Of a stretch of 64,000 nt of DNA, positions 1 to 8,722 are shown one piece after another. The DNA comes from an uncultured Halomonas sp. (lineage in GTDB: Bacteria > Pseudomonadota > Gammaproteobacteria > Pseudomonadales > Halomonadaceae): the NCBI RefSeq assembly GCF_946887195.1, contig NZ_CAMPKE010000007.1, positions 134,843 to 198,842 on the forward strand. Reading direction: 5' to 3'. The notes beneath the pieces are model-generated. The model was given only the letters and a program-made list of their open reading frames with translations, searched no databases and was not told the DNA's origin. The position numbers and the translations under genes are program-made. The stretch's first letter is position 1, and every line of letters starts with the position of its first letter.

Positions 1-573
1 GGCGTGGACCAGATGATCAATCTGGAGTCCCCTATCATTAGCCTGGACGAGCAGCTCCAGCGCTGCGTTGACGTAACCCAACGCCCCAATCTCGTTGGAG
101 CCACCGCCGGGGATGATGTAAGGCGACTTGCCTTCGCTCTTCAGGCGGTCGGCCAAACCCTCCATCTCGGCGGCCATGTCGGCACCACCGAGGCGCTTCT
201 CAACGCTAGCCCCGTGTAGCTGATCGAGAAAAACGTTACCGTTGTAGTTATAAGCTGGATCATCGCTGCCGGTGCGGTCCTCGAGCAGAATATGGCACTC
301 GAGCCCCAGCTTGCAGGCGGCGGCCACTGTCTGTCGGGCATGGTTCGACTGGGTGGCACCCTGGGTAATGATGGTATCGGCGCCCTTCTCCAAGGCATCG
401 GCCATGAGGAATTCCAGCTTGCGTGTCTTGTTGCCGCCGGTCGAAAGACCGGTGCAGTCATCTCGCTTGACCCAAAGGCGTGGGCCGCCAAGTAGCTTGC
501 TCAGGTTGTCCATGGGCTCCAGCGGCGTTGTTAGATGACCGAGGCGGACGCGGGGAAAACGGGAGAGGTGCAT
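1..573 (-). CDS. cuyA: L-cysteate sulfo-lyase / D-cysteine desulfhydrase family protein (partial, C-terminus off the left edge)
   Basis: This is a PLP-dependent enzyme of the ACC deaminase/D-cysteine desulfhydrase fold; the closest remembered relatives are L-cysteate sulfo-lyases, which release sulfite, ammonia and pyruvate from cysteate. Reading right to left, the protein begins [20 protein letters not shown]. It carries [11 protein letters not shown] with the PLP lysine, then [13 protein letters not shown] and [14 protein letters not shown]; about 190 residues lie in the window. I chose the ATG at 573 because GGAGG lies 5 bases upstream and relatives start with MHL; in-frame ATGs at 594 and 603 are alternatives. 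It is divergent from a LysR regulator, as cuyA and cuyR are. Substrate specificity (cysteate versus D-cysteine) is inferred. Confidence 0.7.
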   Translation of the reverse strand, partial: MHLSRFPRVRLGHLTTPLEPMDNLSKLLGGPRLWVKRDDCTGLSTGGNKTRKLEFLMADALEKGADTIITQGATQSNHARQTVAAACKLGLECHILLEDRTGSDDPAYNYNGNVFLDQLHGASVEKRLGGADMAAEMEGLADRLKSEGKSPYIIPGGGSNEIGALGYVNAALELLVQANDRGLQIDHLVHA

Positions 574-790
574 ACGGGCCTCCAGGCGAGTCATTTTTGG
601 CATAGGCTTGCTCTCATCACGACCGGCGTCGAAAGATGTAGCGGCTACAAAGCGCGCCATTGAGCGGTCTTTCACAGATTAGAGGCGTCCCTCCTTCTAC
701 GACTAATGCCAAGTTTCTCGCTAGCTGTTAAATTTTTGCATAGCTAATACCTTGGACCGTGCCTTCGCCACGAGACAGTGCAAAACGCCA

Positions 791-1690
791 ATGAAAATTG
801 AATGGATAGAAGATTTTCTCGAGTTGATCGAAGCGGGTACTTTCTCCTTGGCCGCCGAAAGGCGCCATGTCACACAGCCCGCCTTTTCCCGGCGAATCCG
901 CCAGTTGGAGGAGTGGCTTGGCACTGACCTGATAGACCGTCAGTCGCCACGCCTGGCGTTGACGCCTCATGCTCGCGAGTACGAGCCACTGTTGCGCGAC
1001 TGGCTGGCACGACTCTATGCTCTGCGCAATCGCATGCGTACCGAGGCGCTTCATGGTCGTCGCGCCGTGCTGACCACCCAGCACACGCTAACCGTGAGTT
1101 ATTTGCCCCGCTTGCTACGTCACTTCCGTCAGCATGCCCCCGAAGCACGGTTGCAAGTACGCTCTTCCAACCGCGACGATTGCATCGACGACTTCCAGCG
1201 CAGGCAGGCTGATCTGATGGTCTGCAGCGAACTGGAAGGGGCTCCTCTAATGATGGACCGCAGCGATATCGAACGATTGGAACTCGGCCAAGAGCAGCTA
1301 ATTCCAGTTACCGCTGGCCAGGGTGGCAAGCCATTACATAGTCCCCAGGCAGGATTGACACTGCCCCTCATCGGATATGATCGCGATAGTTTCCTGGGCA
1401 GCGTCCTTGCTACTCCCATGTTCGATCTTCAACGTCATTACGATATCGAACTGGTTTGCGAGACCGCTTTTACGATCGGTATCAAAGAATTGGCATTGTC
1501 GGGGCTAGGTGTGGGCTGGTTGCCGCATGGCTTGATCGAAGAGGAACTCGAGTCGGGAAAGTTGCACTCGCTATTGGATTGGATAGGTGGACCAATGCTA
1601 GTGGTCGCCGGCTACCGCCATACCTCGCAGGATATTGACGCCGTCGATCGGCTCTGGTCACTCATGCTCGACTCCCCTCCCTCGCTCTGA
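791..1690 (+). CDS. LysR-family transcriptional regulator (possible CuyR)
   Basis: This is a LysR-type DNA-binding regulator of about 299 residues, normal for the family. The N-terminal winged helix-turn-helix is clear (residues about 3-60: WIEDFLELIEAGTFSLAAE, then TQPAFSRRIRQLEEWLG), followed by a PBP2-like effector domain. The ATG at 791 gives the usual LysR N-terminus; an in-frame ATG at 752 would add 13 atypical residues. It is transcribed away from the cysteate lyase-like gene, so it most likely controls that gene and itself from the shared 217 bp gap. I see no clean T-N11-A box there. The effector is unknown; cysteate or a metabolite of it is a guess from context. Confidence 0.85.
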   Translation: MKIEWIEDFLELIEAGTFSLAAERRHVTQPAFSRRIRQLEEWLGTDLIDRQSPRLALTPHAREYEPLLRDWLARLYALRNRMRTEALHGRRAVLTTQHTLTVSYLPRLLRHFRQHAPEARLQVRSSNRDDCIDDFQRRQADLMVCSELEGAPLMMDRSDIERLELGQEQLIPVTAGQGGKPLHSPQAGLTLPLIGYDRDSFLGSVLATPMFDLQRHYDIELVCETAFTIGIKELALSGLGVGWLPHGLIEEELESGKLHSLLDWIGGPMLVVAGYRHTSQDIDAVDRLWSLMLDSPPSL

Positions 1691-1814
1691 GTCTTCCGCC
1701 ATGAGATGGCCGTCGCCTAATCAACGCCGGCCAACCCGACCCTGACCCTGTTACAGCTCGCCACGCGCCTGGCCGTGTATCTCGAAGAGCGGTTGGGTCA
1801 GGGGTCTAGAGGCT

Positions 1815-3326
1815 TCATTCACTCGCCGCATGGCGCCGGGACTTGCGCCATAGCCAGGGCAGCAGCCAAGGCAATATCAATAGCATCGCAGCCGCGATCC
1901 ATAATCCGAGCGAGATGCCCGATTGCCAAAGGATACTGGCATCGCCACCGCTGATCGCCAGCGCACGGCGCAGGTTCTGCTCCATCAGCCCACCGAGTAC
2001 ATAGCCGAGGATGATCGGTGCCAGCGAGAAACCCAGCTTGCGCAGCAGATAGCCGAACACCCCGACGATCAGCATCAGGAAGATAGCGAAAAGATTGGAG
2101 TGCAACTGAAAGACGCCGACGAAGGCGAGTATGGCGATGCCCGGAACCAGCAACCAGCGTGGAATCATCAGGACACGGGCGAACAAGCCGGCCAGTGGCA
2201 AGTTGAGCAATAGCAGTATCAGATTGCCGATGTATAGCGAGGCGATCAGACCGCCCGTCACTTCGGGATGTTCGGTGAACATCATCGGGCCGGGGGTGAT
2301 GTTATAGAGCATCAACGCACCCAGCATGACCGCCGTGGTGCCGGAACCGGGAATGCCCAGCGTCAGCATCGGCACGAACGCCCCGACGGCCGCCGCATTG
2401 TTAGCCGATTCAGGAGCGGAAAGTCCGCGCATGTCACCCTTGCCGAAGGTGCCTTCCTGGTCGCTCAAGCGCTTCTCGGTCGTGTAAGCCACGGCCCCAG
2501 CCACGGAGGCGCCGGTGCCGGGCAGCACACCGATCACGAAGCCGATCAATCCCGAACGCAGAATGGCCCATTTACAGAAGACCACCTCCTTCAGACGCAC
2601 CATCACCCGCCCGATCGGTGCCATCGCGCCGCCGTCATCGCTTGTATGCGAATGCTCGAGCATCAGCAGGATCTCGCTGATGGCGAAAAGACCGATGATC
2701 AGCACGATGAAATCGATGCCATCGTAGAGCTCCGGTATGCCGAAAGTGAAACGCAGCACGCCGGTGCCGGAATCCACGCCCATCGTGGCGACGAGCACGC
2801 CAAGCACGGCTCCGATAGCGGTCTTCAATGGGTCCTTGCCCATCATCGCCGACATGGAGGCGAAGGCGAAGACCATCAGCGCAAAGAACTCGGCCGGGCC
2901 GAACATGACGGCGACCCTGGCCAACAGTGGCGCGAAAAGCGTAATCCCGACGATCGCCAGACTGGCGCCGATGAACGAACTGACGGCAGAGAGCCCCAGC
3001 GCCGGGCCGGCCAATCCCTGCTTCGCCAAGGGATTGCCATCGAGCGTCGTGAATACCGCGCCGGCATCGCCGGGCACATTGAGCAGGATGCTCGACATGC
3101 GTCCGCCATACTCCGAGCCGGTATAGATCGCGGCCAGCAGGATCAACGACGACTCGGCCGGTAGACCCATGGTATAGGCGAGCGGCATCAGGATCGCGAT
3201 CCCGTTGATCGGGCCGATGCCTGGCAAGGCGCCAAACAGGGTACCGAGCAACGCCCCGAGAAAGGCCAGCCCCAGATTGAGCGGCGTCAATGCGACGGCA
3301 AAACCATGGGCGAGAAAATCCCACAT
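1815..3326 (-). CDS. tctA: Tripartite tricarboxylate transporter large permease TctA
   Basis: This is the large membrane subunit of a TTT-family secondary transporter, which takes up carboxylates delivered by a periplasmic TctC-type protein. The 503-residue length is typical. The first conserved glycine-rich loop is visible near residues 30-60 (GTLFGALPGIGPINGIAIL), the second near 265-285 (GVLPGTGASVAGAVAY), with about ten or more hydrophobic segments. It lies 11 bases downstream of tctB in the operon tctC-tctB-tctA. The substrate could be citrate, tricarballylate, another dicarboxylate or, given the neighbouring cysteate gene, something else; the sequence does not decide this. Confidence 0.92.
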   Translation of the reverse strand: MWDFLAHGFAVALTPLNLGLAFLGALLGTLFGALPGIGPINGIAILMPLAYTMGLPAESSLILLAAIYTGSEYGGRMSSILLNVPGDAGAVFTTLDGNPLAKQGLAGPALGLSAVSSFIGASLAIVGITLFAPLLARVAVMFGPAEFFALMVFAFASMSAMMGKDPLKTAIGAVLGVLVATMGVDSGTGVLRFTFGIPELYDGIDFIVLIIGLFAISEILLMLEHSHTSDDGGAMAPIGRVMVRLKEVVFCKWAILRSGLIGFVIGVLPGTGASVAGAVAYTTEKRLSDQEGTFGKGDMRGLSAPESANNAAAVGAFVPMLTLGIPGSGTTAVMLGALMLYNITPGPMMFTEHPEVTGGLIASLYIGNLILLLLNLPLAGLFARVLMIPRWLLVPGIAILAFVGVFQLHSNLFAIFLMLIVGVFGYLLRKLGFSLAPIILGYVLGGLMEQNLRRALAISGGDASILWQSGISLGLWIAAAMLLILPWLLPWLWRKSRRHAASE

Positions 3327-3337
3327 GATGCTCTCCT

Positions 3338-3787
3338 TTATTTCAGTGCCGCTAGCCAGTCGCTAGAAGGTAAAAGGATGCCCATCGCTTGGGTGAACAG
3401 TAGATAACTGCCCAATGCCACCAGTACGGCGCTGATTGCCGCCTTGCCCCATGGGGCGCCGAAGATCCGCGACAGAACCAGCACGACGGCCGCCGTTGCC
3501 GGCAGGTAGCCCAGGCGCGTGAATATCAGCGCATACACCAGTAGCGCGCCTAGAACGGCAAGAATCTTGAGGATCAGTACACCACGTGGCCATTCACCGT
3601 TGGCGCCCGGGCGGAACAGCAATACCAACGAGAACACCGCCAGCAATGCAGACAAGCCAATCGGAAAGGCCTTGGGACCCAGCGGGTCATAGCTGAAAGG
3701 GACATGCAGTTGCATGGCCTGGACGGCGATGAACGCCGCCAGACCGAGCAGGACGATGCCCAGGATTCGGTCGGCGGCGGTGATCAT
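3338..3787 (-). CDS. tctB: Tripartite tricarboxylate transporter small permease TctB
   Basis: This is the small membrane subunit of the TTT transporter, 149 residues with four predicted hydrophobic segments (residues about 10-26, 42-58, 72-100 and 120-140), the usual TctB layout. Its ATG overlaps the stop of tctC by four bases (ATGA), showing translational coupling, and tctA follows after 11 bases. TctB proteins are poorly conserved, so the assignment rests on position between tctC and tctA, size and topology. Confidence 0.88.
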   Translation of the reverse strand: MITAADRILGIVLLGLAAFIAVQAMQLHVPFSYDPLGPKAFPIGLSALLAVFSLVLLFRPGANGEWPRGVLILKILAVLGALLVYALIFTRLGYLPATAAVVLVLSRIFGAPWGKAAISAVLVALGSYLLFTQAMGILLPSSDWLAALK

Positions 3788-4770
3788 TGGGTCAGACCCA
3801 CTTCATCGGCCAGCGCCTTGAACTCGCCGACCTGTTTCTTGACATAGGCGTCGAAAGACTCGCCGAAGCGTGCCATGGGAAACAGGCCACGCGCAGCGCG
3901 CAACTCAGCGAACTCGGGAGAGTCCGTCAGCTTCTTCAGCTTTTCGACCCAGGCTTGATAGTCGGCATCGCTGACCTCCGGCCCCATGTAGTAACCACGC
4001 CAGATCGGCCATTGCACATCGTAGCCCTGCTCCTTGGCCGTCGGAATATCCGCGTAAGGACCACCCACGCGCTCTTCCGAAAGCGCGGCCAGCACACGCA
4101 CACTTCCATCTTCCAAGCGGGGTTTCAGCTCCGCCAGATCACCGGTGAAGACATCGATATGATCGCCCAGTAGTGCCGCCAGTGCCGCGCCACCGCCTTC
4201 GAAGGCCACATAGCGCAGGCTTTTCGGCTTGATGCCAGCCGCTTTCGCGGTCAGTGCGGCCTTCATCCAATCCTGGCTGCCAATCGTACCGCCGGAGCCG
4301 AAGACGACCTCGCCGGGCTTGCTCTGCAGATCCTTCATCAATTCATCGAGATTCTGCCAGGGCGCATCGGCGCCCACCACGATAGCGCCGTAATCCGCAC
4401 CCAGCGCGCCCAGCCAGCGGACATCGTCGACGCCATACTCACCGAACTTGCCCAGTGCCAGGTTGACGGCGGCACCGGTGCTGGCCGCCACGATCAGATC
4501 AGAATCATCGGGACGCACCCCGATCACATGATTGTAAGCCACGGCGCCGATTCCTCCCGGCATGTAGCGCACCATCATCTGCTGGTCGATCAGGCCGGTT
4601 TCCTGCAATCCCTTGGCCGCCAGGCGGCATGTCAGGTCGTAGCCGCCGCCGGGCTTGGCCGGCGCGATGCATTCGGGATTTCCGGACTGCGCCTGCGCCC
4701 CGCCTGACATGAACAGGCCGCCGATGACGGCCAGCGCGGACCAGCGACGAAATCCCCTATTGATCTTCAT
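3784..4770 (-). CDS. tctC: Tripartite tricarboxylate transporter substrate-binding protein TctC (Bug family)
   Basis: This is the periplasmic solute-binding component of the TTT system, 328 residues. It begins with a signal peptide (positive start, hydrophobic stretch, probable cleavage after AQA near residue 28). The Bug-family ligand segment CIAPAKPGGGYDLTCR follows directly, with MPGGIGAVAYNHV near residues 70-82. The start has an AGGAG ribosome site 6 bases upstream. It is first in the tctCBA operon and divergent from tctD, the usual arrangement for a two-component system controlling this uptake. The real ligand is unknown. Confidence 0.92.
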   Translation of the reverse strand: MKINRGFRRWSALAVIGGLFMSGGAQAQSGNPECIAPAKPGGGYDLTCRLAAKGLQETGLIDQQMMVRYMPGGIGAVAYNHVIGVRPDDSDLIVAASTGAAVNLALGKFGEYGVDDVRWLGALGADYGAIVVGADAPWQNLDELMKDLQSKPGEVVFGSGGTIGSQDWMKAALTAKAAGIKPKSLRYVAFEGGGAALAALLGDHIDVFTGDLAELKPRLEDGSVRVLAALSEERVGGPYADIPTAKEQGYDVQWPIWRGYYMGPEVSDADYQAWVEKLKKLTDSPEFAELRAARGLFPMARFGESFDAYVKKQVGEFKALADEVGLTQ

Positions 4771-4796
4771 GGTGAACTCCTGTTTTTGTGGTTTGA

Positions 4797-4856
4797 TGTC
4801 ACCCTTCCGATGACAAGGCCGATGCTAGGTCTCTTACCTTTCACCAACCTGTCATC
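4797..4856. promoter_or_regulatory. Candidate operator in the tctC/tctD divergent gap
   Basis: The 114 bp between tctC and tctD contains TGTCA at 4797-4801 and TGACA at 4811-4815, an exact dyad with a 9 base spacer. It also has GATGACA (4809-4815) mirrored by TGTCATC (4850-4856). These are reasonable candidate sites for the TctD response regulator, but no consensus was available to test against. Confidence 0.35.
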
Positions 4857-4884
4857 CTGCAAATAATTTCCGGGGATTGGCTGC

Positions 4885-5553
4885 ATGCGCTTACTGGTCG
4901 TTGAAGACGATGCGTTGATTGCCCGTTCGCTGCATCAGGCATTGTCGCCGCTGGGCAATACCATCGATGTATTCTCCCGTTGCGCGCAGGCACGGGCTGC
5001 ACTGGCTCATGACAGCTTCGACCTGGTGCTGCTCGATCTGGGTCTGCCCGATGGCGATGGGCTGTCGTTGCTGGCCGACTTGCGTGGGCGCGGCGATACG
5101 ACCCCGGTGCTGATCCTGACGGCGCGCGACGGCATCGAGGATAGAGTGAGAGGACTGGATCTGGGTGCGGATGATTATCTGGCCAAGCCGTTCTCGTTGG
5201 CCGAGTTGCAAGCCCGGGTGCGCGCCCTGCTGCGGCGTAGCCAGCAGCGCATCGATAACAGCCTGAGCCTGGGCCCACTGCGGTTCGAGCCTTGCTCGGG
5301 CACGGTAACGTTGAATGACGACCCGCTGACGCTGCCACGACGAGAGTTGAGCCTTCTCGAAGGGTTACTGGTGCATGCGGGACGCATTGCCCCACGCGAG
5401 ATGCTGGAAAGCCGCCTGTTCGGCTTCGGCGCCGTCGGCCCCAATGCGCTTGAGGTCTATATCAGCCGGCTGCGAAAGCGCCTGCAGGGCAGCGGGCTGC
5501 GCATTCGCACGCTGCGCGGCATGGGCTACCGGCTCGAGGAAGAGCGATCATGA
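4885..5553 (+). CDS. tctD: Response regulator TctD-like (OmpR family)
   Basis: This is the cytoplasmic response regulator of a two-component system, 222 residues. The receiver domain has the acidic pair E7/D8/D9, phospho-acceptor D51 (VLLDLGLPDGDG), T79 and K101 (LAKPF). A C-terminal winged-helix DNA-binding domain ends with VYISRLRKKL-type sequence (residues about 190-200) and LRGMGYRL. It is divergent from tctCBA and its stop overlaps the start of the sensor kinase (ATGA), so it probably activates the transporter operon in response to extracellular carboxylate. The name rests on arrangement and family; relatives such as QseB-type regulators look similar. Confidence 0.87.
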   Translation: MRLLVVEDDALIARSLHQALSPLGNTIDVFSRCAQARAALAHDSFDLVLLDLGLPDGDGLSLLADLRGRGDTTPVLILTARDGIEDRVRGLDLGADDYLAKPFSLAELQARVRALLRRSQQRIDNSLSLGPLRFEPCSGTVTLNDDPLTLPRRELSLLEGLLVHAGRIAPREMLESRLFGFGAVGPNALEVYISRLRKRLQGSGLRIRTLRGMGYRLEEERS

Positions 5554-6944
5554 TCCAGGTCGATGGCACATTGAAAATGCGCCTGGCGTTGTGGCTATTG
5601 GCCACGATCGGCGGCCTGGGTGGGTTCCTGATGGTAGAGGCCTACACCAGCGCGCAGCGGGATGCCGATCGCGCCTTCGACAATCAATTGCAGGCCGCGG
5701 CGCTGACCATCGCCGAAGCCGTCCAGTGGCAGGGTGGCAAACCGCTCGTCGAGATACCTGCCGCCGCCCTGCAAATCCTCGCTACCCATCATCAGGAGCG
5801 CGTGTTCTACACCATCCTGAATGCCGATGGCACGCCGATCACCGGCAACATACCGTCGGCCATCGACCCTCGATGGCGCCACGAGGCATCGCGGCGACCG
5901 ATATGGCGAGATGCCCGTATCGGCGCTACGCCAATACGCCTCTACGGTTACGAGCTCGATACCGCCGGATGGGAGGCTCAGGATCCCGTGCAGATCTGGG
6001 TCGGTCATACCTTGGCCGGACGCCATGCGCTCGCGGCTGAATTGTTCGAGCGGGCCGTGACACGATTCATGATCATGGTATTACTGACCGGGTTACTGAT
6101 GGCGTTGGCAATGCGCTCGGTGCTGAAGCCGTTACGCAGGCTTCGTCAATTGCTGCGCCAGCGGGGAAACGACGATGTTCAGCCATTGCATGCGCAAGTA
6201 CCGAAGGAGTTGCTGGAGCTTACCGAGACACTCAATTCGCTATTCGCCCGACAGCGTGAAGGCCGCGAAAATCTGCTGCGCTTCACCGCTGATGCCAGCC
6301 ACCAGATCAAGACCCCACTGACCGGGTTGCGGAGTACCTGCGAATTGGCGCTGCAGAGCCGGCAACCGGAACAGTGGCGCCAGGCACTCGAGATCGTCAA
6401 TCACAATGCGACACGTACCAGCCGTCTGGCCGAGCAATTGCTCAGCCTGGCTCGGTTAAGGCATTCGAGCAGCGGGCATGAGCGTATTCCACTCGACCTG
6501 GTCAAGCTGCTACGCGACTGTGTCATGGAATGGGCCGAGCGCGCTGCATCCAAGGACCATGATCTGGGTCTCTCGCCACTCCCTGAACGGCCCGTGATGA
6601 TCAGAGGCGAAACCTGGTCTCTGCATGAACTGATCGGCAACCTGATCGATAACGCGCTGCGCTATACCCCACCAGGCACGATTATCACATTAGGCCTGAA
6701 ACCCGGGATCGATGCGGTCATGTTGATCATCGAAGACGATGGCCCCGGAGTACCCGAGCCGCTATTGAATCGATTGCATCAGCCCTTCGAGCGCGCCGGG
6801 AGACATGACGCCGAAGGCTCGGGCCTGGGAATGGCGATCGTCGATTCCATTGCACGACAACATGACGCCACGCTATCGCTGGAGTCTCGTTCGCCGATGG
6901 GATTGCGCATTGTCGTCAACTTTCCTCTCGAGAACACGACATGA
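5550..6944 (+). CDS. tctE: Sensor histidine kinase TctE-like
   Basis: This is the inner-membrane sensor kinase paired with TctD, 464 residues. It has an N-terminal transmembrane segment (about 10-28), a periplasmic domain (about 30-165), a second membrane segment (about 170-188) and a short linker. The HisKA box has H251 in ADASHQIKTPLTGL. The ATPase domain has the N box (ELIGNLIDNALRYT), the G1 box EDDGPGVPE and the G2 box GSGLGMAIV. Both ends overlap neighbours by ATGA, so tctD, tctE and the downstream binding protein form one coupled unit. Confidence 0.88.
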   Translation: MIQVDGTLKMRLALWLLATIGGLGGFLMVEAYTSAQRDADRAFDNQLQAAALTIAEAVQWQGGKPLVEIPAAALQILATHHQERVFYTILNADGTPITGNIPSAIDPRWRHEASRRPIWRDARIGATPIRLYGYELDTAGWEAQDPVQIWVGHTLAGRHALAAELFERAVTRFMIMVLLTGLLMALAMRSVLKPLRRLRQLLRQRGNDDVQPLHAQVPKELLELTETLNSLFARQREGRENLLRFTADASHQIKTPLTGLRSTCELALQSRQPEQWRQALEIVNHNATRTSRLAEQLLSLARLRHSSSGHERIPLDLVKLLRDCVMEWAERAASKDHDLGLSPLPERPVMIRGETWSLHELIGNLIDNALRYTPPGTIITLGLKPGIDAVMLIIEDDGPGVPEPLLNRLHQPFERAGRHDAEGSGLGMAIVDSIARQHDATLSLESRSPMGLRIVVNFPLENTT

Positions 6945-7996
6945 ACCACTCGCATCGCGGTCGTCGCTGGCTTGGCTGCCTATTCGCCAGCCTGGCCCTG
7001 ACGCTATCGGCCAACCCCGCCCTGGCACGCACACCGCTAACCGTCGAAGCGGCACTCGATCGCCAAGTCGTGGCTCCGCTATTACAAGCGTTCGAAAGCA
7101 CACATCCGGAGATTGCGCTGGATTACCGAGACAGCTCCACCCTGGAGGTCGACCGGCGCATTCGGCAGGCCGATCCAGCACCGGATGTGGTGATCAGCTC
7201 GGCGATGCCCTGGCAAATGGCGCGAGTCAATGATGGCCTGGCACAGCCGCTCAACAGCGCCGAGGCCAGGGCCTGGCCCGAATGGGCGAAATGGCGCGAC
7301 GAGGTGTTCGGTTTCACTTTCGAGCCCATCGTCATGGCCTACCGACTGGATCTGGCCAAATACATGATGCCGCCCTACACCCATGCCGATCTGCATGAAC
7401 TATTGACCACACAGCCAGAACTCGAGGGCCGTGTGACCACCTATTCACCGCTCTACAGCGGCGTGGGGTATACCTTGTTTCAGCAGGATGCGCGTTATTC
7501 ACCGCGCTTCTGGGACCTGGTGGCGGCCATGGGCGCCGCCAATGTCAATCTGGAAGAAACCACTCGCGATATGCTAAAGGGGCTCAGCGAAGGGCGATAT
7601 TGGCTGGGCTATAACCTGCTGGGATCCTATGCCATGGTCTGGGCTCAGACGCACCCGGACGTCATGGTGCAAGTGCCCAAGGATTATGCGCTGGTCATGA
7701 TGCGCATGGCCTTCATTCATCGTGACGCTCCACACCCCAGGGCTGCCAGGCAATTCCTCAACTTTCTGCTCGGTGAGGAGGGTCAGCGCATATTGGCTGG
7801 CAAGACACCGCTATTCAGTGTGCTCCCCGGCATCACCGGCCCTTATACCGCGCAACGACTACGCGACCAGGTCGGCGATCATCTCTATCCGATTCCGATC
7901 AATGCCACGCTTCTCGCGTTCGTCGATCCGCAGCGCCGCGATGCCTTCATGGACCGCTGGATGCGCGAGATCCAGATTCTCGATGCTGTTAAATGA
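6941..7996 (+). CDS. Periplasmic extracellular solute-binding protein coupled to tctDE
   Basis: This is a family 1-type extracellular solute-binding protein of 351 residues with a signal peptide (cleavage probably after ALA near residue 29). The fold resembles iron or sugar ABC-type binding proteins (PDVVISSAMPW at about 79-89 and a C-terminal FLLGEEGQRILAGKTP segment). No ABC permease or ATPase lies nearby. Its ATG overlaps the tctE stop (ATGA), and similar proteins sit beside tctDE in Pseudomonas. It may therefore serve as an accessory sensor for TctE rather than as a transporter subunit; that role is inference. Confidence 0.8.
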   Translation: MNHSHRGRRWLGCLFASLALTLSANPALARTPLTVEAALDRQVVAPLLQAFESTHPEIALDYRDSSTLEVDRRIRQADPAPDVVISSAMPWQMARVNDGLAQPLNSAEARAWPEWAKWRDEVFGFTFEPIVMAYRLDLAKYMMPPYTHADLHELLTTQPELEGRVTTYSPLYSGVGYTLFQQDARYSPRFWDLVAAMGAANVNLEETTRDMLKGLSEGRYWLGYNLLGSYAMVWAQTHPDVMVQVPKDYALVMMRMAFIHRDAPHPRAARQFLNFLLGEEGQRILAGKTPLFSVLPGITGPYTAQRLRDQVGDHLYPIPINATLLAFVDPQRRDAFMDRWMREIQILDAVK

Positions 7997-8091
7997 TCGC
8001 CTTTTCAGTTTGAGTGCTCCATCAAACGCCATGCAAATTGAAGCTTAGCGGTGGATCAACAGCCTGCGTCACAATCTCTATGACTACCGAT

Positions 8092-8487
8092 TCATGGAAA
8101 GGCCGAGCGCAGACCGAGACGAGCAACGAACGGATCGAAATCCCGGTCGCTGTAAAGCAGCGCGTAGCCGCTCTCGATACAACGCGTGGCAATTACCGTG
8201 TCGATCGTTTTGCGCACAGTGATGCCCAGCGCGCGCAAGGTACGGAAGTTCCTGGCAGCTTGAATGGCGATATCCCGACCACCCAAATCGATAACAGCCA
8301 AGGAAGTCAGGAGCCGCTTGGCCTGGTTGAAATCATGGTCGCTTCCAAAGCCTTGTAGCACCTCGGTCAGGACCAGATCTCCAGTCACAATCGGCTCGCT
8401 GCCAAGTAACAGATCCAACTTATCAGTCTGCGGCGTGGCGGTTCCTCGAAAGTAGTCAATCCAGACGCTGGAATCGACAAGCGTCAT
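8092..8487 (-). CDS. vapC: PIN-domain ribonuclease toxin VapC
   Basis: This is the toxin of a type II toxin-antitoxin pair, predicted to be a Mg-dependent RNase that cleaves tRNA or rRNA. At 131 residues it shows the four PIN acidic positions: D5 (VDSSVWIDYF), E42 (LTEVLQGF), D96 (KTIDTVIA) and D114 (LYSDRDFD). Its ATG overlaps the stop of the upstream antitoxin (ATGA), so antitoxin is made first. It is convergent with the solute-binding protein. All catalytic residues are present and the frame is open, so it looks functional. Confidence 0.9.
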   Translation of the reverse strand: MTLVDSSVWIDYFRGTATPQTDKLDLLLGSEPIVTGDLVLTEVLQGFGSDHDFNQAKRLLTSLAVIDLGGRDIAIQAARNFRTLRALGITVRKTIDTVIATRCIESGYALLYSDRDFDPFVARLGLRSAFP

Positions 8488-8678
8488 TTATCGCTCCTCA
8501 TCGCATCCAAGTCGCCCTGCCAATCCAGCTTTCCCCGGAAACGTCGAATCTCTGCCTGCTGTTGTAGCCGCAGCAAGGTCCGCAGCCCAAGCTCCACTGC
8601 TTCGCGCTTGGTCTTCAGGCCGGTTGCGCGCAGCGTGTCTTCCATCAACCTGTCGTCTATTACGATATTCGTGCGCAT
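8484..8678 (-). CDS. vapB: Antitoxin VapB
   Basis: This is the cognate antitoxin, 64 residues: an N-terminal DNA-binding segment (MRTNIVIDDRLMEDTLRATG, then KTKREAVELGLRTLL), as in the VapB/DUF2191 group, and a charged C-terminal tail that would wrap the toxin. I chose the ATG at 8678, the family start; an in-frame ATG at 8708 would place a palindromic operator inside the gene. It is coupled to vapC by a 4 base overlap. Confidence 0.88.
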   Translation of the reverse strand: MRTNIVIDDRLMEDTLRATGLKTKREAVELGLRTLLRLQQQAEIRRFRGKLDWQGDLDAMRSDK

Positions 8679-8679
8679 G

Positions 8680-8708
8680 ATGTGTAATACCTCTGATTTT
8701 ATACACAT
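8680..8708 (-). promoter_or_regulatory. Probable VapBC operator/promoter
   Basis: Immediately upstream of vapB, ATGTGTA (8680-8686) and TACACAT (8702-8708) form a perfect 7 bp dyad with a 15 bp spacer. The minus strand between them contains a TATAAAAT that could be the -10. This is the expected position for autorepression by the VapBC complex. Confidence 0.55.
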
Positions 8709-8722
8709 CGTAGCATATCAAT

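Noticed and set aside
1691..1814. Possible gene relic between the LysR gene and tctA (reads NPTLTLLQLATRL in one frame)
   Set aside because: Slight resemblance to the tail of an XRE-type antitoxin, but too short and without start or upstream half. The CCCTGACCC/GGGTCAGGG inverted pair here has a 46 base loop, too long for a convincing terminator.
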